Shown here piece by piece: positions 32,340 through 41,643 of a DNA stretch of 49,647 nucleotides (the first letter of the stretch is position 1; every line of letters starts with the position of its first letter). This DNA comes from Oscillibacter sp. (GTDB lineage: Bacteria; Bacillota; Clostridia; Oscillospirales; Oscillospiraceae), in contig JAFSRH010000024.1 of the NCBI GenBank assembly GCA_017446225.1, positions 1 to 49,647 of the forward strand. The letters run 5' to 3'. The translations under genes and the position numbers were made by a program. The notes beneath the pieces are model-generated. The model ran no database searches. It saw only the letters and a list, made by a program, of their open reading frames with translations, and was not told the DNA's origin.

Positions 32340-32367
32340 ATTATACTCTGATTGCGCCGAATGTCAA
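32340..32367 (-). promoter_or_regulatory. SigA promoter of the antiporter gene
   Basis: On the minus strand perfect TTGACA (32367-32362), 16 bases, then perfect TATAAT (32345-32340). Bases 32368-32444, up to the end of proS, show no clear proS terminator. Confidence 0.82.
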
Positions 32368-32444
32368 CAGATTTTGACGACATTGCCCGAAACGTCCCGG
32401 ATTTTCCGAAAAATGCCTTCTTTTTCCAGCGTTTTCTTTGGAAA

Positions 32445-33884
32445 TCAGTAGGCCACGCCCCAGTAAATGTCCGTGGCGCACGGTTTCCCGCATACCGGGC
32501 AGACGCCCTCCGTCCCGCTCTGTGCCAGCGGCAGACAGCGGGACGAAACCCCGGCGCGTTCCTTCATAGCCTCCTCACAGGCCCGGGAACCGCACCATTT
32601 TGAGCGTAAAAATCCGCCCTCCCCTTCTATAATGGCCTTGGCTTCTTCCGGAGAGCGAATATCAAAGGTATGTTCTTCCAGATTCCGCCGGGCTTTCGCG
32701 AACAAGTCCGCCTGTATGGTCTCCAACAGGTTTGCCGCGCTCTCCTCCAGTCCGGCCAAGGGGGTAAAGGCCTTCTCGCCCGTGTCGCGGCGGACGAGCA
32801 CGCATTGCGCCTTGTCGATGTCTTTCGGGCCGATTTCCACGCGCAGCGGCACGCCCTTCATCTCGTACTCGGCGAACTTCCAGCCGGGGGAGTTGTCGGA
32901 AGCGTCCATTTTGACGCGAATGCCGGCGTTTTTGAGGCGTTCGCACAGGGCGGACGTGGCGTCCAGTACGCCGGGCTTGTGCTGTGCGACGGGAATCACG
33001 ACCGCCTGAACCGGGGCCACGCGCGGGGGAAGGACGAGTCCGTGATTGTCGCCGTGAGTCATGATAATTCCGCCGATGGTACGCGTGGTAATGCCCCATG
33101 AGGTTTCAAAGGGGGCGCGGCGCTGGTTGTCGCGGTCGGAAAAGCTGATGTCAAAGGATTTGGCGAACCCGTCCCCGAAGTAATGGCTGGTTCCGTTCTG
33201 CAAGGCTTTGCGGTCGTGCATCATGCACTCGATCGTATAGGTACGCTCCGCGCCCGCGAACTTCTCCTTGTCGGTCTTGATCCCCTTGACAACCGGCATG
33301 GCCAGCAGATTTTCGCAGACATCCGCGTAGATTTCCAACATCCGCTCCGTCTCCTCAATGGCTTCCTCGGCGGTGGCGTGCAAGGTGTGCCCCTCCTGCC
33401 AGAGAAATTCCCGGTGCCGAAGGAAGGGGCGCGTGGTCTTTTCCCAGCGCATGACGCTGCACCACTGATTGTACAGCATGGGCAAGTCCCGCCACGAGTG
33501 AACGGTCTTGCTCCAATGCTCGCAGAAGAGGGTTTCGGACGTGGGACGCACACAGAGGCGTTCTTCTAATTTCTCACTGCCGCCCATGGTCACCCACGCG
33601 CATTCCGGCGCGAACCCTTCAATGTGATCCTTTTCCCTCTGCAACAGGGATTCCGGTATCAGCATGGGCATGGAGACGTTCGAGTGTCCGGTCGCCTTGA
33701 ATCTCCGGTCAAGCGCCTGCTGGATATTCTCCCAGATCGCGTACCCGTAGGGCCGGATGATGAAAAGCCCCTTGACGCTCGTGTAGCCAATCAGTTCGGC
33801 CTTGATACACACATCCGTGTACCACTGCGCGAAATCCTGCTCCATATCGGTAATCGCGTCCACCTGTTTCTGTTCCTTTGCCAT
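32445..33884 (-). CDS. proS: Prolyl-tRNA synthetase (archaeal/eukaryote-like ProS)
   Basis: The start is ATG 33884 (MAKEQKQVDAITDMEQDFAQ) after GGAGGG; the longer ORF overlaps the divergent promoter. At 479 residues, without the bacterial editing insertion, this is the ProS type 3 architecture found in many Clostridia. Class II motifs are visible: RPTSETLFCEHWSKTVHSWR, the RWEKTTRPFLRHREFLWQEG motif 2 region, and GGIIMTHGDNHGLVLPPRVA for motif 3. An anticodon-binding domain follows, and then a C-terminal zinc-type domain with CPVCGKPCATDIYWGVAY. It charges tRNA-Pro. No T-box leader is visible in the short 5' region. Confidence 0.97.
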   Translation of the reverse strand: MAKEQKQVDAITDMEQDFAQWYTDVCIKAELIGYTSVKGLFIIRPYGYAIWENIQQALDRRFKATGHSNVSMPMLIPESLLQREKDHIEGFAPECAWVTMGGSEKLEERLCVRPTSETLFCEHWSKTVHSWRDLPMLYNQWCSVMRWEKTTRPFLRHREFLWQEGHTLHATAEEAIEETERMLEIYADVCENLLAMPVVKGIKTDKEKFAGAERTYTIECMMHDRKALQNGTSHYFGDGFAKSFDISFSDRDNQRRAPFETSWGITTRTIGGIIMTHGDNHGLVLPPRVAPVQAVVIPVAQHKPGVLDATSALCERLKNAGIRVKMDASDNSPGWKFAEYEMKGVPLRVEIGPKDIDKAQCVLVRRDTGEKAFTPLAGLEESAANLLETIQADLFAKARRNLEEHTFDIRSPEEAKAIIEGEGGFLRSKWCGSRACEEAMKERAGVSSRCLPLAQSGTEGVCPVCGKPCATDIYWGVAY

Positions 33885-33989
33885 AAATCCACCCTCCATC
33901 AGAGAAAAACATGGCCCTATTGTAGCCACTGGCCGGAAAAAAGTCAACCCTTTCGCGGGGCGGGACATCGCGCGCGCGTAAAAACGCCC

Positions 33990-34018
33990 TTGAAAAGAGG
34001 CGGAAATGGTGATATAAT
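33990..34018 (+). promoter_or_regulatory. SigA promoter of the giant NTPase/HEPN operon
   Basis: TTGAAA (33990-33995), 17 bases, then perfect TATAAT (34013-34018). The ATG at 34059 follows AAGGAGG at 34045-34051. Confidence 0.85.
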
Positions 34019-34058
34019 GTTTCAGGAAGTTTTTTGGCATGAACAAGGAGGTTTTTCT

Positions 34059-37000
34059 ATGTCAAGACTTATCATGAAATCGCTCTCAAAATTGCGGAGC
34101 GGAAACGCCGTGTCCGTCACCTATGGAGACGTAACGCACCCGGAAACACTTTCCGGAACCGTGGCGGAGAACGAGACCGACTACGATCCCAGCGGCGCGC
34201 CGGTGGGAGGAACGCTTGTGCTGTCAGATGAGACCGGACAAGAGCTGTTCTTAAGCTACAGCATCATTCACGGCTGGAAACAGGTCGGCAAGATAGCCGC
34301 ACCGGCGGCCGCGCCCACACCCGCGCCCGCGCCGGCGGAACCCAAAATTGAAACCGCCTCCCTGCTCAGGGACGAAATATCCGTTGCGGGACTGGCGCTC
34401 AGTGACCGGAAAATCCGGGACCTGTTCGGTCAACTCCCCCGAAAGGAACGGAAAAAACTTGACAGCACGTACAGTAAATTTCAGTATGGCGTGAAATGTA
34501 CGGACCGGGACCGGATGTCAGCGGCGGCCAAAGCCGCTTACCAACTCATTACGCAGCCACAGACGCCCATGCAGGACGGCTGGAGCGCGGACGCGGCCTG
34601 TTTTTGCGGGGCGTTGCTGGCCCGCGCGGGTCTGTATTACGCGGACGTGTTTTTAGTCGGACGCTGTTTCCACGAGGCCGCCCTGTGCGCCTTCCGGGAA
34701 AAACTTTGGTCCAAGGCGGGCGCTTACGCCGCGCTGGCTCTGCTCGAACCTGATTCCAGACACCCCGAAGAGTCTGGGAAAGAGGACCTGTTGAACATTC
34801 TGACCGTCAGCGCCCTGAACGCCAAGGACCTTTCGGCCATTCGACTGCTGGACAGGCGTTTGGGAATCGCCTTCCGGCCGGACCTTTCCCGCGTGCTTGC
34901 CGCCCTGATTGCCAGTAAGCCGCTCCCGGAGGCCGTCAACGTACAGGACACCGAACGTACGCTTGCCGCGCTGGCCCCGTTCTTCCCCGGGAACGAAAGC
35001 GCGTTGGAAATCCGCCGCGTGACGTCCAACGCGCCGGACGAGCCAACGCCGGAGGCCGCGCCGATTTCCGAATTGCCGTCCCTCTCCAAAGTGCCCGGAC
35101 GCCGTTACACCGGCTGGATCAGCAAACTGGACTGGGGCGCGCGCCGGGGCGAAATCAACTCCCCCAACGGACGGTGTTACTTTGCCTATCAGGAGACGGA
35201 AAAACCGCTGGCGCAGAAGCTGGAAGAAAATTTAAACAACCGTTTGGACCCTACCCCGTTATGGGTCAGCTTTGTGCCCCGGGAAGGCTGGGCCTACGAA
35301 ATCCGGGCCACGGAATCCCCGCTGGTCCGGGCGCGTCAGGCGGTGGCGCGCGGGGAGTACGAGAACGCCATTCTCCTGTGCGAAGAGGCCGCGCTGACCC
35401 CGGACGCCCAAAACGCAATGGGCGACTTGGTACAATTCGCGCTGGAAAAGTTCCGTATGGACCGGCAGACCGACACCTTATATGAAGTGGAATCCTTTTT
35501 CCGTGCCCATCAGGACATCTATCCGCAGGAGCCGTGGCGGATTGCCGCCGTTGGGCAACTGTACTACGGGCTGTGTCAGTTCCCGGTCTCGCGGGAGTAT
35601 CTGGGCCGCGCGCTGGAAGCCGGACCCATCAGCGCGAAGGTACGTTCCACGTTTTTGGCGCAGTATATCCGCTCCTGTATCCGCAGTTACTACGAAAAAC
35701 TCGACCTCTCGCTCATGGAGGACGTGAAACGGAGCGCGCAGGAGTGGCTTTCCCTCTACCACAGTGACGAACTCAGCGGGGACGAACAGAACGCCCGTTT
35801 CTATCCGCGAATCCTGATTTGGAAATGTCGGGCGGAATGCGCGTTAAATCTGCCCGATGAGGCGGAGGAAGACCTTCGTCTTGCTTCGGCGGCGCTCCCG
35901 CCTTACGATGAACGTCTGGCGCGGTCGTACGCGGCGCTGGAAGAGACGCGCAGACGGGTGAGTCAAAACCGGCCGCAGACGGAAGCCGTCCCCGATGAGC
36001 CAAACGCCCCGCGGGAACCGGACGCTTCCGCGGAGACGTTCCCGGAAACGTCCGAGCCGGACGGGGAGGAGTCGCCGGAGGACTACCCCGAGGAAGAGGA
36101 GGACGAGCCGGAACCCGGCGACGAGAGCATGGAGACCGTACCCTATCAGGACCGGGACGGGTGGGCCGCGCTCGGCCTCACAAAACAGGACGTGGTCAGC
36201 CGCGCCATGGACTTTGACGGCCCGGACGCCGTACCGCTTGCCGTGGCCTATCTGAAAGCCGCCTCTACGCTCCATTCCGCGCTGCTGCCCGTCTACCGGA
36301 TCGCCGCCATTGCCGTCAGCGACCCTATGATGACGCAGGATTACTCCATCTCCGCGCTCCTCAACGCCTTCGAGAACATGGACTCCGATTACGCCCGCCT
36401 GACAGACTTCTGCATGGCCGCGGCCTTTTTACGCGCGTCCTTCCTCTCCGGGCGCGGCTGGGACTTCACCGCCCGCGGACTTCGCGACAGTATCGCGGTC
36501 GTACGGGACCTCCCCGCCCTTCAGGGCGCCTGTGACACGCTGGAAGAGTTCCGCGCCCTCTCCGGTCAGGCTATGGACATTTACGCCGATTACCGGAATC
36601 AGGACGTCAACCGGATTCGGGACGAATTGGACGAGGTTGTGCACCACGCGGAAGAAGTGTACCGCCGCTTTGTGCTCACCCCGCCCCGGGAGGGCGTACG
36701 TTTCGCGCGGCTTCTGGAGACGAAAAAAATCGCCTTCGCCAAAGACAACTGGCTCTCTATGATGATACGCCACGTCATGGAGCGTGACCACGCCGCCCTT
36801 GAACAGGAACAGGACGCCTTTGTGGAACGCTTCCTGAACGGCGTCCCGCAGTTCGCCCACAAGCAGTTGAGCGCTGACGCCGTGGACGAGTTCATAGAGG
36901 ACTGCTGGACGCAGGCCGCGAAACGTCTCCGGCTCCAGAAGGAACACACGGATTTACAGGGCGACCGCCGGAACAATCTCCGCTCCAACATTACCGAAAT

Positions 37001-39767
37001 GCTGGACGTGATCTGCCACTGGTACGCGCTCTCCGCCCGGAACGCCGGTCTGACGTGGCGTACGCCGGAAGGGGAGGCCGCCGCCGCGAATCTGCGCCCC
37101 CGCCTGTCCGGACAGTTGGAGGAACTCGCCGCCTATTGTCAGGACACCATTCCGCAGGCTTCCAACCCGGAAGAACGGCTCGGCCTTCGTATCCTTGGCC
37201 ACACCGCGCAGGAACTTTTCGACCGTCTGGAAGGCAGATGGAGCTTTGAACAGGAAAACTTTTTCTATGTCACCTTCCTGAAAAGCGACGATATTCTCCT
37301 TGACGAAGAGTTTTTGCCGGACTTCTCCTCCACCTTCTGCGCCCTTCCGAAATTCAACGTGCTGGCGCGGATACGCGCCCACGCCGAACGTGACCTTCCC
37401 GACTGGCAGACCCGCCTTGACCAGATTTACGGACCCGACAAGACTTCCCATAACTACGGTGCCGCCGCCCGGATTCTGGACTACCTCCGCGCCGTTGGCC
37501 GGGAGAACGCCGTCAACATCCCCGAAAATCCGGAGCAGTTCGACACGCAGGGACGTTTACAGGCCGGCGTCCGCTTCCGCAGTTTCTTGGAGGCCTACGC
37601 CCTCGCCATGAACTACGGGCAGATTATGCACTCCGACAACTTCTGCTCCACCCTTGAGGATACCGTGCGCTACTGGTACGTGGACTGCCTGAAAAGCAGA
37701 AATTACGGCTTCTTTAACCGCATTCTGACGCAAGCTATGGACAAAATCCACGAGAGCGCGCAGGAGTACGAATCCCTTCTCAGCGCCCAGCTTGACGCCC
37801 TCATCAGCGGCAATCAGGACCAGTTCGACCAGCACCCCGGTTACGTGGACGCCATCCGCGAACAGATTGCCAACCAAAACTTCATTGTCGCCGAAGACTG
37901 GATGCGCCGTATCCGTGTGGGCGACTTCTCGCTGGACATCCAGCAACCGGAGGTGCTCGGATACCTTGAGGACTTCTGGAACAATTACGCGGCCGTTTAC
38001 AACCGCGTCTCGGACGCCAGCCGCTCCTTGAGCGCCCTTCTGGGCGGACGCCGCGTCCGCAACAAGGACGCCAAAGGCGCGCAACAGCTTATTGACAACT
38101 GGCTCAACAATGGCAGTCCCTCCAATCCGGAACGTATCACGCAACTGCTCAACCGTCTGGGATGGAACAACGTCCAGACCACCCCGTACCGCTTCCCCGC
38201 CGACCCCCGCGCCGAACTGTACCATGTCGTACAGGACGCGGAAGCCGCCAATATGACCGCGCCGCTTCATCCCATCGCGGCCTTCGGTTCCCGGCTGGCC
38301 CGGGAGGGTATGTACGTGGCCTGCCTCTACGGCTCCTATGACTGCGACCGGCTCTATGAGAAAATCCGCGCGCTGGACGCGCTGGACGGTAACAAAGTCA
38401 TTCTTCTGGACTACGCCCTCGGCGGCGTGGACAGACGCGAACTGGCCCGGAAAATCAAACAGCGGGAAAGCGGTCTCCGGAACGTCTACCTTGTCATTGA
38501 CCGCGTCCTTCTCTGCCACCTCGCCAACAACTACAATGAAAACCTGATTAACCGTATCCTGATGGCGGACGGGATTCCGTTTTCGTACTGTCAGCCGTAC
38601 GTTGTGGAGTCGTCCCACACCATGCCCCCGGAAATCTTCATCGGCCGGAAAGACGAACTGCTCCGCATTGAGGACCCGAACGGCGTAAACCTCATTTACG
38701 GCGGGCGTCAGCTCGGCAAGTCGGCGCTCTTCAAGAAGGCCCGCGGCGATTTGGACGGCAATCAAGGCCGCCGTGCCGTACTGGTCGACATCAAAGACTG
38801 TGACTGCGCCGCCGCCGCCCGTAGGCTGTCCATGGAGCTGATGGAGCTGGAACTTCTCCCGGACGATGGTCCCGCCATTGAGGACTGGGACGAACTGGCC
38901 GATTTGATCCGCCGCTGTCTGCGCCGGAATGAGGAGATCCGCTACCTGCTCATTATGCTGGACGAGGCCGACGCCTTTATTTCCGATTGCAGTCAGTACA
39001 ATTACAAACCGCTGGTAAACCTGAAAAACATTCAGCAAGTCCTTCCCGGAAGGTTCAAGTTCGCGCTGGCGGGCCTTCACAACATCATCCGGTTCAACCG
39101 GGAAGTCGCGCTCGGAAAAAACGCCGTCATTACGCAGTTCTCTTCCCTGAAAATCACGCCCTTCCGTACCCCGGAGGCACAGGAACTCTTGACGGTCCCC
39201 CTGAGTTACCTTGGACTGTCCCTGCCCAGCCGCGTCACCGTCTCGCAGATTCTGGCCACCGTGAACTATTTCCCCGGGCTGATCCAACTCTACTGCCAGA
39301 AGCTGATCGAGTCGCTCCGCGCCCCCGATTACGCCGGATATGACGTCAAGCGCACTCCGCCCTATGTCATCACGGACGACCATCTCCGGCGCGTCATGGC
39401 CGACAAGGAGTTTCTCGAACAAATCCGTGAAAAGTTTGAAATCACGCTCCGGCTGGATCAGGACCAAGGGAGCCGTTACTATCCGCTGACGCTCCTGATC
39501 GGCTGGATGTACACGGACGAACCGTCACGCAGCGGTTACACGGCGGAAGATATTCTCCGGCACGCGAAAGACCTCTCGATTGCCCCCCTGCGGGACCTGT
39601 CCGAAGAACAGGTGGACGCGCTGTTACAGGAGCTTCAGGACCTGAACATCCTGCGGAGCGTCAGTCAGGATACCTATCTGCTGGCCTCGAAGAACTTCCG
39701 CGATCTGCTCGGGTCCGATGATGAAATCTTTGAAAAGCTCTCCCGGATGGGGGAGGCGAAAGTATGA
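34059..39767 (+). CDS. Giant multidomain P-loop NTPase (STAND/AAA-like, 1902 residues)
   Basis: The start is the ATG at 34059 with AAGGAGG; the longer ORF is antisense to proS. Visible order: a small beta domain (1-75); a Pro/Ala linker; a cold-shock-like barrel at about 345-410 (RRYTGWISKLDWGARRGEIN); TPR-like helices at about 420-640; an acidic linker at about 645-695; a long helical region to about 1400; a Rossmann-like segment at about 1410-1520 (MYVACLYGSYDCDRLYEKIR); then the NTPase. The NTPase opens PPEIFIGRKDELLRIEDPNG, with Walker A GGRQLGKS (1548-1555) and Walker B LLIMLDEADAF (Asp1635-Glu1636). A winged-helix-like C-terminus follows. It overlaps the HEPN-motif gene by 4 bases. I infer a sensor-switch protein, perhaps in defence. 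Confidence 0.75.
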   Translation: MSRLIMKSLSKLRSGNAVSVTYGDVTHPETLSGTVAENETDYDPSGAPVGGTLVLSDETGQELFLSYSIIHGWKQVGKIAAPAAAPTPAPAPAEPKIETASLLRDEISVAGLALSDRKIRDLFGQLPRKERKKLDSTYSKFQYGVKCTDRDRMSAAAKAAYQLITQPQTPMQDGWSADAACFCGALLARAGLYYADVFLVGRCFHEAALCAFREKLWSKAGAYAALALLEPDSRHPEESGKEDLLNILTVSALNAKDLSAIRLLDRRLGIAFRPDLSRVLAALIASKPLPEAVNVQDTERTLAALAPFFPGNESALEIRRVTSNAPDEPTPEAAPISELPSLSKVPGRRYTGWISKLDWGARRGEINSPNGRCYFAYQETEKPLAQKLEENLNNRLDPTPLWVSFVPREGWAYEIRATESPLVRARQAVARGEYENAILLCEEAALTPDAQNAMGDLVQFALEKFRMDRQTDTLYEVESFFRAHQDIYPQEPWRIAAVGQLYYGLCQFPVSREYLGRALEAGPISAKVRSTFLAQYIRSCIRSYYEKLDLSLMEDVKRSAQEWLSLYHSDELSGDEQNARFYPRILIWKCRAECALNLPDEAEEDLRLASAALPPYDERLARSYAALEETRRRVSQNRPQTEAVPDEPNAPREPDASAETFPETSEPDGEESPEDYPEEEEDEPEPGDESMETVPYQDRDGWAALGLTKQDVVSRAMDFDGPDAVPLAVAYLKAASTLHSALLPVYRIAAIAVSDPMMTQDYSISALLNAFENMDSDYARLTDFCMAAAFLRASFLSGRGWDFTARGLRDSIAVVRDLPALQGACDTLEEFRALSGQAMDIYADYRNQDVNRIRDELDEVVHHAEEVYRRFVLTPPREGVRFARLLETKKIAFAKDNWLSMMIRHVMERDHAALEQEQDAFVERFLNGVPQFAHKQLSADAVDEFIEDCWTQAAKRLRLQKEHTDLQGDRRNNLRSNITEMLDVICHWYALSARNAGLTWRTPEGEAAAANLRPRLSGQLEELAAYCQDTIPQASNPEERLGLRILGHTAQELFDRLEGRWSFEQENFFYVTFLKSDDILLDEEFLPDFSSTFCALPKFNVLARIRAHAERDLPDWQTRLDQIYGPDKTSHNYGAAARILDYLRAVGRENAVNIPENPEQFDTQGRLQAGVRFRSFLEAYALAMNYGQIMHSDNFCSTLEDTVRYWYVDCLKSRNYGFFNRILTQAMDKIHESAQEYESLLSAQLDALISGNQDQFDQHPGYVDAIREQIANQNFIVAEDWMRRIRVGDFSLDIQQPEVLGYLEDFWNNYAAVYNRVSDASRSLSALLGGRRVRNKDAKGAQQLIDNWLNNGSPSNPERITQLLNRLGWNNVQTTPYRFPADPRAELYHVVQDAEAANMTAPLHPIAAFGSRLAREGMYVACLYGSYDCDRLYEKIRALDALDGNKVILLDYALGGVDRRELARKIKQRESGLRNVYLVIDRVLLCHLANNYNENLINRILMADGIPFSYCQPYVVESSHTMPPEIFIGRKDELLRIEDPNGVNLIYGGRQLGKSALFKKARGDLDGNQGRRAVLVDIKDCDCAAAARRLSMELMELELLPDDGPAIEDWDELADLIRRCLRRNEEIRYLLIMLDEADAFISDCSQYNYKPLVNLKNIQQVLPGRFKFALAGLHNIIRFNREVALGKNAVITQFSSLKITPFRTPEAQELLTVPLSYLGLSLPSRVTVSQILATVNYFPGLIQLYCQKLIESLRAPDYAGYDVKRTPPYVITDDHLRRVMADKEFLEQIREKFEITLRLDQDQGSRYYPLTLLIGWMYTDEPSRSGYTAEDILRHAKDLSIAPLRDLSEEQVDALLQELQDLNILRSVSQDTYLLASKNFRDLLGSDDEIFEKLSRMGEAKV

Positions 39768-40822
39768 ACGCCGACAACATCTGGTGGGGACAGATCGGCA
39801 ATTCCCTGCGCCTGCTGGCCCGTGTGACGGAACGCCTCCGGGACCACCGTTCGGCGGTGTTGTCCATGCCCGTACGCTTCCCGTGGCGCGAACGCTTCTA
39901 CCGGGAAATCGACATCCGGCGCGCGCCGTACAGCGTGGCGCGGCGTCTGAAACGGATCGCGTGGCCCGGCAAGGGCGCGCCCGGACAATTCGTCCTGACG
40001 ACCCTGTGTCCGCTGGACGTTCAGGCCGATTACTGGCCCGGGCAGACGTACGGCGAATACCTCGGTTCCCGCCGCAATCTGGCCATGAACGACTACGACA
40101 TCTGGATTACGGGCGTACACCGGAAGTCCGACCTCATGAAATGGGTCGAGTTCGTGACGCAGTATCACGCCGCCGTCGGGGAGGCGGAGCCTCACGCCGT
40201 GTTCCTCATTGAATACGACGGCCCCCCGATGAAAACCGGCGGCGTGGAGCAGATATCGTGTCAGGTGGAGCGTTACGACTGCCGGGTGTTCTGTCTGGAA
40301 ATGGCGGCGGAAGTGTCGGGAACGGTCCTGCGGGACTATCAGGCCGAACTCGCGCTGAGAATCGGGGGCAGTCAGCCGGAACTTTGCGCGGCGCTTCTGG
40401 AGACGGGAAACCGTCTCCCGGAAGCCCCGCTGGACACGGCCCGTCAGGTACTCTCCCGGGCGCGCGGTTCGGACGGGTATCCCTTCCCCGCGCTGAGCGA
40501 AACCGAATTGACCAGCGCGGTATGGCTCGCGGCGGTGGTGCTCCTGTTCCCGCTCATGGAACGTTACCGGATTGCCTTTATCGAGCGGCACAAGATGGAA
40601 CTGTCCCGCTTTCTGCCGATTTCCAATTCCAACGGCGATGAGGTGACGGAACCGTTTGATCTGGAAATCGGGGCGTTATGTTATATCATTGCCAATCTGC
40701 GGGTACATCTGTTCGCGCCGGCCGAAGTGAACGGTCTGCGCCTCTGCCGCCGGATACGGAACCAGCTTGCGCACAACAAGCCCGTGGACTGCGCGGACGT
40801 GGAAGCGGTCATGAGCCTGTAA
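39764..40822 (+). CDS. Protein with C-terminal HEPN-type RNxxAH motif, partner of the giant NTPase
   Basis: This 352-residue protein is translationally coupled to the NTPase gene (ATGA overlap). The N-terminal 230 residues are unrecognised and include NDYDIWITGVHRKSDLMKWV and EPHAVFLIEYDGPPMKTGGV. The C-terminal 130 residues are helical and end LRLCRRIRNQLAHNKPVD. RNQLAH (332-337) is an R-x4-H motif as in HEPN ribonucleases, which cut RNA in toxin-antitoxin, abortive-infection and CRISPR effectors. HEPN domains also occur without nuclease activity. The natural reading is effector plus NTPase switch, but no experiment supports it. A hairpin follows the stop. Confidence 0.72.
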   Translation: MNADNIWWGQIGNSLRLLARVTERLRDHRSAVLSMPVRFPWRERFYREIDIRRAPYSVARRLKRIAWPGKGAPGQFVLTTLCPLDVQADYWPGQTYGEYLGSRRNLAMNDYDIWITGVHRKSDLMKWVEFVTQYHAAVGEAEPHAVFLIEYDGPPMKTGGVEQISCQVERYDCRVFCLEMAAEVSGTVLRDYQAELALRIGGSQPELCAALLETGNRLPEAPLDTARQVLSRARGSDGYPFPALSETELTSAVWLAAVVLLFPLMERYRIAFIERHKMELSRFLPISNSNGDEVTEPFDLEIGALCYIIANLRVHLFAPAEVNGLRLCRRIRNQLAHNKPVDCADVEAVMSL

Positions 40823-40830
40823 AAACGAAC

Positions 40831-40854
40831 CGGGACGGCCTTTCGGCCGTCCCG
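40831..40854. terminator. Hairpin after the NTPase/HEPN operon
   Basis: CGGGACGGCC (40831-40840) pairs perfectly with GGCCGTCCCG (40845-40854) around a TTTC loop. No U-tract follows on plus; GTTCGTTTTT follows on minus. It is a probable operon end, though not a classic terminator in the plus direction. Confidence 0.55.
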
Positions 40855-40953
40855 CGCTCGTGACAAGGGCAAATTTTCCGTTTTTCAGATTCATTTAAGG
40901 GATATGGGCTATACTGTGCCTGTTTCGTTCGGGAAACAGAAAGGAGCGATGAA

Positions 40954-41622
40954 ATGCGCTACCGGCACGAGTGGAAACATGAACTGTCATGGATGGACGT
41001 ACTGGTAATTCGTCAGCGCCTCCGGGCGGTGGCACAGCCCGACCCCCATGCCGTGGACGGGCGGTATCTGATACGCAGTCTCTATTTTGACACCCTCTCC
41101 GATGGCGCCCTCCGGCAAAAACTGGACGGCGTCAACCGGCGTGAAAAGTTCCGGATTCGTTACTACAATCACGATCCGCACGTGATACACCTTGAAAAGA
41201 AAAGCAAGCTGAACGGTCTTGGGACCAAAGTCAGCGCCACCCTGACGGCAACGGAAGCGCAGTCCATTGTCAAAGGGGACCTTGACTGGATGCCGCTTTC
41301 GGGCCGTCCGCTGGTACAGGAACTGTACAGCAAGCTCCGTTCCGGGCTGCGTCCGCGGACCATTGTGGACTACACGCGGGAGCCGTACATTTACCCGCCC
41401 GGAAATGTGCGTGTCACTTTTGATTACGACATCCGGACCGGTCTGTGTTCCACGGATTTCCTGAATCCGGACTGCCCCACGATTCCCGCCGGGAATGCGC
41501 CGATTCTGATGGAAGTCAAATGGGACGCCTACCTTCCCGACATCATCCGTGACGCCGTACAAGTCCCCGGACGCCACGCCTCCGCCTTTTCAAAATACGC
41601 GCAGTGCCGTGTTTACGACTGA
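40954..41622 (+). CDS. VTC-domain polyphosphate polymerase
   Basis: This 222-residue protein follows AAAGGAG. It has the triphosphate-tunnel (VTC) pattern of alternating basic and acidic strands: WKHELSWMDVLVIRQRLRAV, RYLIRSLYFDTLSDGALRQK, RREKFRIRYYNHD, VIHLEKKSK, a VTFDYDIRTG strand and PILMEVKWDAYLP near the end. VTC domains polymerise ATP-derived phosphate into polyphosphate. The gene begins the conserved bacterial trio VTC-DUF4956-CotH. A TATACT -10-like element is at 40910-40915, but no good -35 is present. Confidence 0.9.
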   Translation: MRYRHEWKHELSWMDVLVIRQRLRAVAQPDPHAVDGRYLIRSLYFDTLSDGALRQKLDGVNRREKFRIRYYNHDPHVIHLEKKSKLNGLGTKVSATLTATEAQSIVKGDLDWMPLSGRPLVQELYSKLRSGLRPRTIVDYTREPYIYPPGNVRVTFDYDIRTGLCSTDFLNPDCPTIPAGNAPILMEVKWDAYLPDIIRDAVQVPGRHASAFSKYAQCRVYD

Positions 41623-41643
41623 GTGAATAAGGAGAACGCTGTT

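Noticed and set aside
33885-33989. T-box leader for proS
   Set aside because: The 5' region shared with the divergent NTPase promoter is too short and shows no specifier or antiterminator features.
34020-34058. Start of the giant NTPase upstream at 33624
   Set aside because: That extension is antisense to the proS coding region and crosses the consensus promoter; the ATG at 34059 has AAGGAGG.
37557-39467. 636-codon minus-strand ORF inside the giant NTPase gene
   Set aside because: It is antisense to the region containing the Walker motifs, with no start signals or domain similarity.
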